Below, in pieces: positions 10,956 through 20,151 of a stretch of 64,000 nt of DNA (its first letter is position 1; each line of letters opens with the position of its first letter). The stretch lies in the NCBI GenBank assembly GCA_964504445.1, contig CAZDEO010000006.1:40566-104565 (forward strand). The letters run 5' to 3'. Origin of the DNA: JACSRF01 sp964504445 (GTDB taxonomy: Bacteria > Chloroflexota > Anaerolineae > Promineifilales > Promineifilaceae). The translations under genes were made by a program, and so were the position numbers. The notes under the pieces were generated by a model. The model was not told the origin of the DNA, made no database searches, and worked only from the letters and a program-made list of their open reading frames with translations.

Positions 10956-13075
10956 TAGTTCCTCCCTGGGGTACGGCCGTTTCCGGCGGTTATGTCGCGG
11001 CTTATTTCAATACTAGCTCGCTGCACACCTAGCGCCTGGGCCAATTCTCGCGTGGCGGTTTTCAAAACCATTTCCACAGTGGAAGCTGTTTGAATTTGAC
11101 GACCGATTTCGTTGATCTGCCTTTGTTGTTCTGCCTGACGCTGGGCCTGGTCATAAAGGCGGGCATTACGCAGGGCAATGGCGACTTGCGCCGCCACAGA
11201 TTGCAGCACCCGCACGTCTTCTTCTGAAAGGCCATTGACAAAGTTTTGCTGCACATCCAAAACGCCGAGCAAACTGCTGCCGTAGATAATCGGCACGGCC
11301 GTTTCCGCCCGCGTATCAGGTAGCAAAGGATTAGGCAGCCAGTTAGCATCTTGCGTCACATCAGGAATAAGCACAGGCTCTTTTGTTGTGGCAGCGCGTC
11401 CCACCAGACCCTGGTTTAGGCGCAGGCTGTGGCCACTGGCCAACATGGCCGCCCCGGCTTCCCCTGTACCGCCAACCATTTCCAGTTTTTGCTCCCCTTC
11501 ATTCAGCAAATAAATGTGCACGTGATAGTAACCCAGGTTATTCCGTACTTGATTGACCACCTCTGCAACCAACTGTGCTGGATCTAAAATAGTTGCCAAC
11601 TGACGACCCACTGTGGTCGAGATCTCCAACGCCCGCGTTCGCCGGCTAACCTGGTCTTCCAAAGAGCCAACCAATTCGCGGATTCGTGCTGTCATGGTGT
11701 TAAAGGCGTGAGCCAAAGAGCCAACTTCACCGCCAGTTGTCACCGTGACTTGCGCATCCAATTTTCCAGCAGAAACCCGTTCTGCGGCCTGAGTGAGTGA
11801 TGTAATGGGTTTGGTCAGGGTGTTGCTTACCCATATGCTTAGAATGATGGTGGTAATAAAAATAATTACCAGGGTTAGAATCGTGCCAATCCAACCTGCC
11901 TGCTGCCGTGCATTAACCTGGGCTTCGGCGGCATAAAAATTGGCTAATAGCTCTGGGCCGGGCGCCACAATAGCCAGGCTATATCCCACGGATTCAATTG
12001 GGGTATAGGCAACAAAGCGTTCAACACCATCGCGAACGAAGGTTTCCACCCCTTGTTCCCCAGCGAGCATCTTGGCGAGGATCGGGCTAATTTCAGTTGT
12101 TACATCGAATCCAGTGAGGGTGGGGATACCTCCTTCGGGCACGTCAGCCGGGGTCAACCCCAGGTCTGCATAGGCGGCTGTGGTTAGGGCCAGGAAGCGA
12201 CCTCCGGAATCAACTAAAAATGCGTAACCAGAATCGCCAAAGGCGAACTGTGTTACACGGTCGGTAATGGTGGTAATGGCGACATCTGCGCCCAACACCC
12301 CCTGAAGGTTGCCGGCGCTGTCGTAAATGGGCACACTGTTGGTTTCTACTAACCCGCCTAGTGCGGCATCAATGTAAGGGTCGCTCCAGAAGTATTGGCG
12401 TTGTGCCCCATCTGGTTGGATGTAGATTTGATAGTACGGCCGTTCCCGTGCATCAAAATCGCCTACGATTCGGGCCAAATCAATATTCGGATAATACTGC
12501 GTGACACCCTCTTTACTTACGTAATAAATAGCCAGTAACTCCGGGTTTTTGGCCAAAAGGTCCGGGATGATGAGATCGAGGTAAATCGTCGTGTTGATGG
12601 CGGCCGCAGACTCTGCAGTTAACGAAAAAGAAGAAGGTGCCAAAACCGATCCCGGATCCTCGCTGCTGCGGTTGCCCCATTGCCCTTCAGACAGTAATTC
12701 CATTTCTTCCAGGGCATTCCAATAATTGCCTGGCCCCAAGATTGCCTGCTTTTCCAACAGGTCTGCCACATAATCACCCGTAAGCGATAGATCGGCAGTG
12801 ATATCGGTGAGGAAGTTCTCAAAATTTGCCGACTCATTAACAACCGTATTGTTCAACTGCTGGATGGCCTCGTTACGGGCGGTTTCATTGAATTGGGTAA
12901 TCAGGAACGTATTAATTCCACCCAAATGGATGGCGACCGATATGGCAACGATTAGCATGGCCAGAATTGTGACCGTGACGATGCCTACTAAAAAGCGAGT
13001 GCGCAGGCTACTTTGCTGCCAGCTTGCCCGCCAGCCAGATTTTTGCCCGGACGTGGTTTTTGTTGTAGCGGTCAT
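10955..13075 (-). CDS. dCache-HAMP-GAF transmembrane sensor, no kinase domain
   Basis: 706 residues. A signal-anchor helix at about 27-50 leads into a long extracytoplasmic region (about 55-385) with double-Cache features such as the ARERPYYQIYI and LQGVLGADVAI strands typical of small-molecule binding sensors. A second membrane span (about 395-420), a HAMP domain (about 420-475), a coiled coil, and one GAF domain (about 500-660, core LEMVGGTGEAGAAML) follow. The C-terminus is the short truncated GAF start common to the array. There is no kinase, cyclase or chemotaxis signalling domain. It is the only short-range overlap partner in the array (TAATG with the next gene), and its own start is 39 bases after the upstream gene. 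Confidence 0.88.
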   Translation of the reverse strand: MTATTKTTSGQKSGWRASWQQSSLRTRFLVGIVTVTILAMLIVAISVAIHLGGINTFLITQFNETARNEAIQQLNNTVVNESANFENFLTDITADLSLTGDYVADLLEKQAILGPGNYWNALEEMELLSEGQWGNRSSEDPGSVLAPSSFSLTAESAAAINTTIYLDLIIPDLLAKNPELLAIYYVSKEGVTQYYPNIDLARIVGDFDARERPYYQIYIQPDGAQRQYFWSDPYIDAALGGLVETNSVPIYDSAGNLQGVLGADVAITTITDRVTQFAFGDSGYAFLVDSGGRFLALTTAAYADLGLTPADVPEGGIPTLTGFDVTTEISPILAKMLAGEQGVETFVRDGVERFVAYTPIESVGYSLAIVAPGPELLANFYAAEAQVNARQQAGWIGTILTLVIIFITTIILSIWVSNTLTKPITSLTQAAERVSAGKLDAQVTVTTGGEVGSLAHAFNTMTARIRELVGSLEDQVSRRTRALEISTTVGRQLATILDPAQLVAEVVNQVRNNLGYYHVHIYLLNEGEQKLEMVGGTGEAGAAMLASGHSLRLNQGLVGRAATTKEPVLIPDVTQDANWLPNPLLPDTRAETAVPIIYGSSLLGVLDVQQNFVNGLSEEDVRVLQSVAAQVAIALRNARLYDQAQRQAEQQRQINEIGRQIQTASTVEMVLKTATRELAQALGVQRASIEISRDITAGNGRTPGRN

Positions 13076-13114
13076 AATAGAGCCTCCGCTTCGAAGGGGT
13101 TGACGATATTTATT

Positions 13115-15613
13115 CTATTCATGAGAGTCAGGTTCATGGTTACCGTTTTCTGTGGGCGAGGAATTAAACCGGACTTTTACTTGAGACGCATTGGTAGCCC
13201 GCCCTAGTTCGCGAATGGCTACCTGTAATGCGCTGTTTACGTCAGTTGTGCGCAGTATTTTTTGGTTGATCTCATTAAGAAGTGCTTCCTTTTCTACCTG
13301 GCGCTGCGTTTCTGCATACAGACGGGCGTTACGTAGGGCAATCGCAACCTGGGTGGCAATGGATTGCAAGAGATCTACGTCATTGTCGCTCAATCCGTTG
13401 ACGATATTTTGCTGTACATCTAACACGCCCAAAACTTCTTCGTTGTAGATGATGGGCACGGCAATTTCTGCTTGGGTGTCTGGCAATAATGGGTTGGGCA
13501 GCCAGCTGGGGTCTTGTTGTACATCAGGCACCAGGTGAACCTGTTTCATGGAGGCCGCACGCCCAACCAGACCTTTGCCAACCGCAATTTTGTGCCCTCG
13601 GGCTAACATGGTTTGGCCGGCTTCTCCTGTGCCACCAGCCATCAACAGGTTTTTCTTTTCACGGTCTAGCAGGTAGATGTGGACGTGGTAGTAGTGGAAG
13701 GCGTTTTGCACTTGTTGCACAACGGCACGCACTAATTCTGCCTCTTCAAGAAAAGTTCCTAAACGGCGTCCAACTTCAGCGCTGGTTACCAGGGCGGCTG
13801 TGCGTTCTTGAACGCGTTGCTCTAGGGTGGAGACCAGCTCACGAATTTGCCCGGTCATGGCGTTGAAGCTGGAGGCCAAGATGCCGACTTCGTCTTGCGA
13901 TGTGACGGTAACGGCCGTTTCTAAATTACCGGCCATGACGCTCTCTGCAGCCTCTGTCAGCTCAATGATGGGGCGCGAGAATAAGCGCGCAATCCAAACG
14001 GCAGCCAGCAATACAACACTCACAATCGCCAGCGTTACGATAATGATGATCCGCGTTTGCACCTGAATAGGGCTGAGAAATTCCGCTTGCGGCTGCGTGA
14101 AGGCCACAATCCAGGGTTTGGTTGCCAATGGGGCCACCGCTACCAGATCGGGTGACTCACCATCTGAATGCGCTTCAGCCGCAAAAACCGGTTGCGCGGT
14201 ATAATTGCGCAACCCCGCAGCAAAAGAGGGTAGATTCGTGCCCGAAGTGGCGTTAAAAAACGCGGGCAGCCGGCGGGCATCTTTCAAAGCCTCAACTTCC
14301 GTCTGCGCAAGCGGCACTACAGGGTCTAGAACCAGGTTGTTATTTTCGGCATCAGCCAGGCGCACCAGGTACTCATCGAGCAAGACTGGTGTAGACCCTT
14401 CTCCTATCAAACCGTCGTTCCGATACACAATTTGCTGAATGACACCGGCATTATAACGCACGCGTAATACACCAATGATTTCCCCACTGACATCGCGCAC
14501 AGGTGCGCTAAAGAAAAAGGCGAGATCGCTCGGGCCGGCCCCTAATTGTAAATCGCTGGCATAGGGCTGCCCGGTGCGCATGGTTTCCTGAAAGTAAGTT
14601 CGGTCAACTTCATTTTGGCCAATGTCGCTGGGAATTGTGTCCAATACATTGAGACCTTCCCGGTCAAGCAAGGCAATGGAAGAGATGTAATTGGTGTCAA
14701 GGCGTGTTAGCTGCAAAATGAGTCTTTGTGCTCTTGTTCTTTCCGGGGAATTGGCTCTGGTTTCCGCGGGCAGTTCCAGAAAGCCGCTCAAGCCGCCCAA
14801 ACCCGCCTGGGAGTTGATGAGGTTTAGGTTGGTTGTGATGAAGGTGTCAACGGCCGTTGCTGTTTGCGTCGCCGCGCTGAGCAAAGCTTGTTCCGCCGCC
14901 TGGGTCAAAGCGCGCTGCGTTAAAAAAACCGTTACCGTACTAATGAGAATAACCGGAATGATGGCCGCCGCTGCCATCGTGATCAAAAATCGGGTTTGGA
15001 TGTTTCCGGTCAGCAAGGTGCGCACGATTTCCACCAACACCACCAGGCTGACGGCAGCAGTGATAATGGGGATAAAAATGCCAAGGGCAGGAGAATTTTC
15101 GATACTGAAGCGGGCCAAAGGCTCAAAACGATCTGCCACAAAAATGCTTACCAATAACAGGGCGCTACTGCCAGAGAGCCAGTAAATCCAGTCATCTGGA
15201 ATAAGGAGCAGGCCAACTAAAAGAACGAGAGCTATCCCCCCTACAACGAGATATAGGGTGGCATTGCTAAAAAAGAATGCCAACCCACCATAAAGCATTG
15301 CCATACTAAAGGTGGCAAGGTAGCCCAATAATTTGAAGCGCCCGGCGCGCCCCAAAAAGTGTAAGAAAAGGTTAAAGAGAATCAACGCGGCGGTGTATGC
15401 ACCGGCAAAAAGCACCTGGCTAATGCCGTTTGCCAGATAGAGACCTAGATAAAAAATAACGGCAACAATACCTAGTGGCACGGCCGTTATCAGTAAATAG
15501 GTATAACGGCGCATCAGCTTTTCTTCTTTGGCCGTTTGCGTTGGATATCTCCTGGCAACCCGCGAAACAAAATCATCTATCTTAATCTGGATGGTGCTTA
15601 AGACTTTAGCCAT
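13115..15613 (-). CDS. Multi-span Cache-HAMP-GAF sensor, first gene of the array
   Basis: 832 residues. The N-terminus holds about seven hydrophobic segments (about 33-205) and then another span (about 215-240), an extracytoplasmic Cache-type region (about 245-520, with VDRTYFQETMRTGQPY and GEIIGVLRVRYNAG strands), a span at about 525-545, HAMP (about 545-600), and a GAF domain (about 625-780, core LLMAGGTGEAGQTML). The truncated GAF-start tail closes the protein. AGAGGA precedes the ATG at 15613. The 543-base gap upstream makes this the likely first gene of a leftward operon of six. The unusual feature is the additional multi-span block before the Cache region. No output domain is visible. 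Confidence 0.87.
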   Translation of the reverse strand: MAKVLSTIQIKIDDFVSRVARRYPTQTAKEEKLMRRYTYLLITAVPLGIVAVIFYLGLYLANGISQVLFAGAYTAALILFNLFLHFLGRAGRFKLLGYLATFSMAMLYGGLAFFFSNATLYLVVGGIALVLLVGLLLIPDDWIYWLSGSSALLLVSIFVADRFEPLARFSIENSPALGIFIPIITAAVSLVVLVEIVRTLLTGNIQTRFLITMAAAAIIPVILISTVTVFLTQRALTQAAEQALLSAATQTATAVDTFITTNLNLINSQAGLGGLSGFLELPAETRANSPERTRAQRLILQLTRLDTNYISSIALLDREGLNVLDTIPSDIGQNEVDRTYFQETMRTGQPYASDLQLGAGPSDLAFFFSAPVRDVSGEIIGVLRVRYNAGVIQQIVYRNDGLIGEGSTPVLLDEYLVRLADAENNNLVLDPVVPLAQTEVEALKDARRLPAFFNATSGTNLPSFAAGLRNYTAQPVFAAEAHSDGESPDLVAVAPLATKPWIVAFTQPQAEFLSPIQVQTRIIIIVTLAIVSVVLLAAVWIARLFSRPIIELTEAAESVMAGNLETAVTVTSQDEVGILASSFNAMTGQIRELVSTLEQRVQERTAALVTSAEVGRRLGTFLEEAELVRAVVQQVQNAFHYYHVHIYLLDREKKNLLMAGGTGEAGQTMLARGHKIAVGKGLVGRAASMKQVHLVPDVQQDPSWLPNPLLPDTQAEIAVPIIYNEEVLGVLDVQQNIVNGLSDNDVDLLQSIATQVAIALRNARLYAETQRQVEKEALLNEINQKILRTTDVNSALQVAIRELGRATNASQVKVRFNSSPTENGNHEPDSHE

Positions 15614-16156
15614 CTTATCCTCTTTCTACGCAGGCAGAGAAGCCCAGGTCGCCGTCATAACGCGGCGTAGGCTCATTATTGGTTTTTATGGGGGGGGTAT
15701 TGGTGAGACACTGGGGATAAACCTCCCAACAACTGTTTGGAGGTTGAATGGGTTGACATGAAATACCATTCACGCTAGGTTGGTATGTGCAATACACCCT
15801 TTTCTCCTCAATCGGGCGGAGCCACATCCAGTAATGAATTAGGTACTACGAATCGCAAAAATCGTTGAATCTGCATGATTGTGGGCAAACATCCAATGCA
15901 TGCAGAAGGCACTCACTTTTGAATGCTTTTCGGTAGCTAATTTGCAGGCATCTCGCTCGATAAGATTTCCTCTATCCTCAGCCCGGGGGCTTGTAGAGTA
16001 TCATAGCACAAAAGAAAAAGTGCACTGCGTGAAGAAGCCGTTATGAGTAGCGTAAAAGCATGGGAAAATAGTCACATTTGGCGGTGACTAACCCGGTGAA
16101 TGGGAAAGATGGGGGATGACCATTGTCAGGTATAAAAAGCTCACGTCCCACAGAAG
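15614..16156. other. 543-bp intergenic region before the sensor array
   Basis: This gap separates gatB (stop at 16157) from the first sensor gene, both on the minus strand, so it should hold the gatB 3' end and the array promoter. I see a perfect 7-bp inverted repeat reading AACCTCC...GGAGGTT on the minus strand at about 15721-15745 and a run of eight G at about 15689. I see no clear -35/-10 pair and no recognisable riboswitch core. A 70-codon open frame (15615-15827, minus) ends one base before the sensor start but has no ribosome site and no recognised similarity. ACGGCCGT is absent here. Confidence 0.5.
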
Positions 16157-17596
16157 CTATGCTAAGGCCCTCTTGAGAAGCTGGTTAACCAATGCCGGAT
16201 TGGCTTGGCCGCGAGTGGCCTGCATCACCTGCCCCACGAACCAGCCCATGAGCCTGGTTTTGCCTGTCCGGTACGCGGCCACCTGCTCCGGGTTTTCAGC
16301 CATAATTTGCTGGATAATGTCCTTAATGGCCGCCTCGTCAGATATTTGCGCCAGCCCTTGGCGTTGCACAATGGCGGCAGCATCCTGCCCGCTGCTGAAC
16401 ATCTCTGCCAGCACCTCTTTGGCGGTGCTGCTGTTGATGATGCCCTGGTCCACCAGGGCCAGCAGTTCGCCCAACCCCGCCGGCGTCACGCGGATGGCCT
16501 CGATGGCTTGCTTGTGGTCGTTCATCAGCGCAAAGAGGTTGTTGATGACCCAGTTAGCTACGGTTTTGGGGTCAGTGTGCGCTTGCACGGCCGTTTCAAA
16601 CCATTCAGCCACGGCGCGCTCCTCCGTCAGTACCTGGGCATCGTAAGCCGACAGGCCGTAATCGGCCTGGTAGCGGGCAACTTTGGCGTCTGGCAGCTCT
16701 GGCAAGCTGGCCTGCACCTGGGCAATCCATTCCACAGAAATGTGCAGCGGGGGCAAATCCGGCTCGGGAAAATAGCGGTAATCCTCTGCCTCTTCCTTGC
16801 TGCGCTGGCTAAAGGTGATGCGCTTGGCATCGTGCCAACCCCGCGTCTCTTGCACCACTTCGCCCCCCGCTGTCAAAATCTCCACCTGCCGCGCAATTTC
16901 AAAGGCGGTGCCATCGGCCAAAGCCTTAAAGCTGTTCAAGTTTTTCAGTTCCGTGCGCTTACCAAAGGCCGTACTCCCCACAGGGCGCAGGCTGATGTTT
17001 GGCTCCACCCGCAGCACGCCCTTCTCCATGTCGCCGGAGTTGACGCCCAGGTAGCGCAAAATCTGGCGAATTTTTAAGCCATAAACCCGCGCTTCCTCAC
17101 CAGATTGGATGTCTGGCTCGGTGACGATTTCTAGTAGGGGCACGCCGGAGCGATTATAGTCTACCAACGAACCATCGCCATCGGGGAGATGGGTGAGTTT
17201 GCCGGTGTCTTCTTCCATGTGTACGCGACGGATACCGATGCGCTTCTGCGTGCCGTCTTCCAAGGCGACATCGATCCAGCCGTGGGTGCCAATGGGCAGC
17301 TCGTACTGGCTGATCTGGTACGCTTTAGGTAGGTCAGGGTAGAAGTAGTTTTTGCGGGCAAAGATGTTGTGGGGTTGGATGGTGCAGTTGAGGGCCAGGG
17401 CCACGCGCAGAGCAAACTCCACCGCTTTTTGGTTGATGACGGGCAACATGCCGGGCATACCCAAGCAAACGGGGCAAACGGCCGTATTCGGTTCTGCCTC
17501 CACGCTGTCCACCACCTGGCAGCCACAAAACATCTTAGAGTTTGTCATCAACTCGGCGTGCAATTCAATGCCAATGATTGGTTCGTACTTCATCAT
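16157..17596 (-). CDS. gatB: Asp-tRNA(Asn)/Glu-tRNA(Gln) amidotransferase subunit B
   Basis: 479 residues, the usual length for GatB. The N-terminus has the family hallmark IGIELHAELMTNSKMFC and then AVCPVCLGMPGMLPVIN with the CxxC pair of the zinc/cradle region; the middle carries the LREDxxxSxRP-equivalent strand (VLRVEPNISLRPVGS); the C-terminal helical tail domain (YqeY-like, about 380-479) ends in GQVMQATRGQANPALVNQLL, the part that contacts tRNA. GatB activates the misacylated Glu or Asp by ATP phosphorylation and uses ammonia delivered from GatA. The start follows the aminotransferase stop by 3 bases; either of two consecutive ATG codons could be used. It is separated from gatC and gatA by three other genes of the same run. 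Confidence 0.97.
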   Translation of the reverse strand: MMKYEPIIGIELHAELMTNSKMFCGCQVVDSVEAEPNTAVCPVCLGMPGMLPVINQKAVEFALRVALALNCTIQPHNIFARKNYFYPDLPKAYQISQYELPIGTHGWIDVALEDGTQKRIGIRRVHMEEDTGKLTHLPDGDGSLVDYNRSGVPLLEIVTEPDIQSGEEARVYGLKIRQILRYLGVNSGDMEKGVLRVEPNISLRPVGSTAFGKRTELKNLNSFKALADGTAFEIARQVEILTAGGEVVQETRGWHDAKRITFSQRSKEEAEDYRYFPEPDLPPLHISVEWIAQVQASLPELPDAKVARYQADYGLSAYDAQVLTEERAVAEWFETAVQAHTDPKTVANWVINNLFALMNDHKQAIEAIRVTPAGLGELLALVDQGIINSSTAKEVLAEMFSSGQDAAAIVQRQGLAQISDEAAIKDIIQQIMAENPEQVAAYRTGKTRLMGWFVGQVMQATRGQANPALVNQLLKRALA

Positions 17597-17599
17597 ACC

Positions 17600-18760
17600 T
17601 CAGCCATGCTTGCGCATAAACTTTTCCAGCCGGTTCAGCGCCTCCTCAATTTTTTCGTAGGCAGTGGCGTAGCTGGCGCGCATGAAGCCCGCGCCGCTGG
17701 CCCCAAAGGCCTCTCCAGGAACCATGGCCACCTCCTGTTCCTCCAGCAGCTTCATGGCAAAGGTGTCGCCATCCATGCCGCTGCGGAGAATGCTGGGGAA
17801 GGCGTAGAAAGCGCCCCGCGGTTCAAAGCAGTCCATACCCAGGGTGTTAAAACCATCCACAATGAGGCGGCGGCGGCGGTCATACTCGGCGCGCATGCGG
17901 GCCACGTGCGCGTCCCCTTGCTCCAGGGCAATAACGGCCGCAGCCTGGGCCGTAGTGGGGGCAGACATAATGGTGTATTGGTGCACTTTGCGCATGGCCC
18001 CCAGCAGGTCAGGGTTGGCGCAGGCGTAGCCAATGCGCCAGCCGGTCATGGCGTAGCTTTTGCTGAAGCCGCCCAGCAGAATGGTGCGATCCCGCATGCC
18101 GGGCAGGCTGGGCACGCAGGTGTGGGCCACGCCGTACACCAGTTGGTCGTAGATTTCGTCGGAGATGATGAGCAGGTCGTGCTGTTCCGCCAGCGTGGCA
18201 ATCTCCAACATCCGCTGGCGGCTCATCACCGCGCCGGTGGGGTTGTTGGGGTAGCCCAGATGAATGGCTTTGGTCTGGGGGGTGATGGCCGCGGCGATGT
18301 CTTCGGCGGTGACTTCGAAGTTGTTTTGCACGTAGGTGGGCACCATGACGGGTACGCCGCCGGCAAAGCTGACTTCCGGGGCGTAGGAGACGAAGCAGGG
18401 TTCGGGGATGATCACTTCGTCGCCGGGGTCGAGTACGGCCGTCATAGCCAAATACAGTGCTTCGCTGACGCCCACGGTGATGATGATTTCGTCGGCAGGG
18501 TCGTATTGCACGCCATACAGCTTGCCCAGATGTTGGCTGAGGGCGGCACGCAGTTCCATGGTGCCGCTGTTGGACGTGTAAGAAGTTTCGCCCCGCTCCA
18601 AGGAAGCAATACCGGCCTTTAGCACAGGGTCCGGAGTGACAAAATCCGGTTCGCCAATGCCCAGGGAGATGACGTCTTTCATGGTGGCGGCGATGTCGAA
18701 GAATTTGCGAATACCCGATGGGGGGGTGTTTTGGACTCGTTGGGAAATGTAGTTGCGCAT
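17600..18760 (-). CDS. PLP-dependent class I aminotransferase
   Basis: 386 residues, the usual size of aspartate/aromatic aminotransferase-like enzymes (fold type I). The PLP lysine lies in GGFSKSYAMTGWRIGYA, with the characteristic SKSYxMTGxRIG signature; the HLGYPNNPTGAV loop supplies the substrate-contacting Asn; ISDEIYDQLVY holds the Asp-Tyr pair that contacts the cofactor ring. GGAGG lies 4 bases before the ATG. The substrate cannot be read from the sequence; Asp, branched-chain or aromatic amino acids are all possible. The gene sits between the nucleotidyltransferase and gatB, almost touching gatB, which suggests co-expression rather than a pathway link. Confidence 0.93.
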   Translation of the reverse strand: MRNYISQRVQNTPPSGIRKFFDIAATMKDVISLGIGEPDFVTPDPVLKAGIASLERGETSYTSNSGTMELRAALSQHLGKLYGVQYDPADEIIITVGVSEALYLAMTAVLDPGDEVIIPEPCFVSYAPEVSFAGGVPVMVPTYVQNNFEVTAEDIAAAITPQTKAIHLGYPNNPTGAVMSRQRMLEIATLAEQHDLLIISDEIYDQLVYGVAHTCVPSLPGMRDRTILLGGFSKSYAMTGWRIGYACANPDLLGAMRKVHQYTIMSAPTTAQAAAVIALEQGDAHVARMRAEYDRRRRLIVDGFNTLGMDCFEPRGAFYAFPSILRSGMDGDTFAMKLLEEQEVAMVPGEAFGASGAGFMRASYATAYEKIEEALNRLEKFMRKHG

Positions 18761-18767
18761 GGTGCCT

Positions 18768-18841
18768 CCGTGTTCCGTGTTCCGTAGACCGTTGTCCGTA
18801 ATCCGTTATCTGTAATGGGTTATCGGGTTATGGGTTACGGG
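18768..18841. repeat. Degenerate tandem words, CCGTrrt family
   Basis: The gap is filled with imperfect tandem 7-9 bp words: CCGTGTT, CCGTAGA, CCGTTGT, CCGTAAT, CCGTTAT, then GGGTTAT, CGGGTTAT, GGGTTACG. The two halves are partly complementary, so the RNA could fold into an imperfect hairpin. Same word family as 51915-51989 and 58460-58549. Confidence 0.8.
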
Positions 18842-19864
18842 TTACGAATGATGTAGTTCGAGTGTGGAATTGTCTCCGATAAATAGTTTAACAGATTGCC
18901 CGACCACGCGGGCATTTTCGCCAATAAGGCTGTCTTCAATGATGGCGTTTTCAATGTGCGCCCCGGCGTCGATGATGCTGTTGCGGATGATGCTGTTTTT
19001 GATGGTGACGTTGGCCCCAATGCTGACGTAGGGGCCGAGTACGGCGGCGTCGACCACGGCCGTTTCGTGCATAAAGATGGGCGGCAGGGCGGTGAAGTCC
19101 ATGGCGTAGCTGATGTCGATAATGTCTTCGGTGATGCCGTAGCCCAGCCCCAGCAGCCGCTTGTTGGTGTCCAGCATGAAGTCGGGCTTACCCGCGTCCA
19201 GCCAGATGATGGTGGGCTGGGTTTTGAAGCGCGCGCCCTGTTCCATCATGACGTGGTAGGCGTCCACCAGGTAATACTCGCCCTTGGTTTGACGGCCGTC
19301 TTCGATCACAGTTTGTAGGGCGGCAACCAGGGAACGGCCGTTGCGAAACCAGTAAATGCCGGCAATCACATTCCGGTGCTCAAACCCACTGGGTTTTTCG
19401 ATAAAATCCGTAACAAAGCCCTCCCCATCCGTCACCACCACGCCAAAAGTGCGCGGATCTTCCATTTCTTGCACCAGCAGCACGCCGTCCGCGCTGGCGT
19501 CAGGAATGGTATTGTAATGGGCGTCCACAATGCCATCGCCAAAAGCAATCAACACATCCTCATCGTCGTGGATATGGTGGCGGGCCACCCAAAGGGCGTG
19601 GGCCTGCCCCAGCGCCTGCTCCTGCACCACAAAATGCATGGTCAGGTGGGGGTAATTCTGGCGCAGCCATGCCTCAATCTCGTCGCCCTTGTAGCCGACG
19701 ACAAAAACCACCTCATTGCCTGGCGCTTCCGTCACGTCAGACATCAAATTGAGCAGGTGGCCGATGATGGTGTTGCCCGCCACGTGCAGCAGCGGTTTAG
19801 CGCGGCTCCAGGTGTGGGGTCGCATGCGGGTGCCGTATCCGGCCAGGGGAATGATGATTTTCAT
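18842..19864 (-). CDS. Sugar-phosphate nucleotidyltransferase with left-handed beta-helix tail
   Basis: 340 residues from ATG 19864. The open frame continues 63 codons upstream into the neighbouring small gene and repeat, but homology starts at MKIIIPLAGYGTRMRPHTW, the nucleotide-binding loop (G-x-G-T-R-x-R-P) of glucose-1-phosphate thymidylyl/uridylyl- and mannose-1-phosphate guanylyltransferases. AKPLLHVAGN is the conserved substrate loop; the VLIAFGDGIVD strand carries the metal Asp. Residues about 255-340 show hexapeptide-type repeats (GPYVSIGANVTIKNSIIRNSI), a left-handed beta helix that is often used for oligomerisation or a second acyltransferase activity. It probably makes an NDP-sugar for envelope polysaccharide. 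Exact sugar and nucleotide cannot be told. Confidence 0.9.
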   Translation of the reverse strand: MKIIIPLAGYGTRMRPHTWSRAKPLLHVAGNTIIGHLLNLMSDVTEAPGNEVVFVVGYKGDEIEAWLRQNYPHLTMHFVVQEQALGQAHALWVARHHIHDDEDVLIAFGDGIVDAHYNTIPDASADGVLLVQEMEDPRTFGVVVTDGEGFVTDFIEKPSGFEHRNVIAGIYWFRNGRSLVAALQTVIEDGRQTKGEYYLVDAYHVMMEQGARFKTQPTIIWLDAGKPDFMLDTNKRLLGLGYGITEDIIDISYAMDFTALPPIFMHETAVVDAAVLGPYVSIGANVTIKNSIIRNSIIDAGAHIENAIIEDSLIGENARVVGQSVKLFIGDNSTLELHHS

Positions 19865-19880
19865 GACAATCCTCAGAAAT

Positions 19881-19926
19881 TGGAATGGTGAATGGTGAAT
19901 GGTGAAGGATGAATTATGAATTATGA
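19881..19926. repeat. Degenerate tandem words, TGAATkrTGAA family
   Basis: Short stretch of near-identical words (GGTGAAT, GGTGAAT, GGTGAAG, GATGAAT, TATGAAT, TATGAAT) between the small membrane gene and the nucleotidyltransferase. It runs into the last codons of the small gene. The same words recur at 55078-55120 and, unusually, inside the coding sequence at 62712-62800. Confidence 0.75.
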
Positions 19927-20106
19927 ATGCTCTCTGTGCTGGCGAGTTTGCCGCTCCCGTAGCAAAGCGATGAGCAGCATCATGCAAATCACGCCCAGAA
20001 AAACGGCCGCAACCGTATTCGGCGCATTCACTGTGATGGGATTGTAATGCCATTGGCGATAACCCTCCCCATTGGGTAAATTTGCCGGAAACTCCGATGG
20101 ACTCAT
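19921..20106 (-). CDS. Small single-span membrane protein
   Basis: 61 residues. CAGGAGCAA precedes the ATG at 20106 with good spacing, and the reading frame is intact between gatA and the nucleotidyltransferase. Residues about 29-50 (NTVAAVFLGVICMMLLIALLRER) form one membrane helix followed by a positively charged tail, so the C-terminus should be cytoplasmic. The N-terminal 28 residues are polar with Trp, His and Tyr. I do not recognise the family. It is probably real because of the ribosome site, but the open frame of the gene after it also reads through part of this region in another frame. Confidence 0.6.
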   Translation of the reverse strand: MSPSEFPANLPNGEGYRQWHYNPITVNAPNTVAAVFLGVICMMLLIALLRERQTRQHREHS

Positions 20107-20151
20107 GTTGATTGCTCCTGTGAAGTCTAATTTTGACCTGCTGAAAATTGA

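Noticed and set aside
15615..15827. 70-codon minus-strand open frame ending one base before the first sensor gene
   Set aside because: No ribosome site, no recognisable family, odd composition; the position near the next start may be chance.
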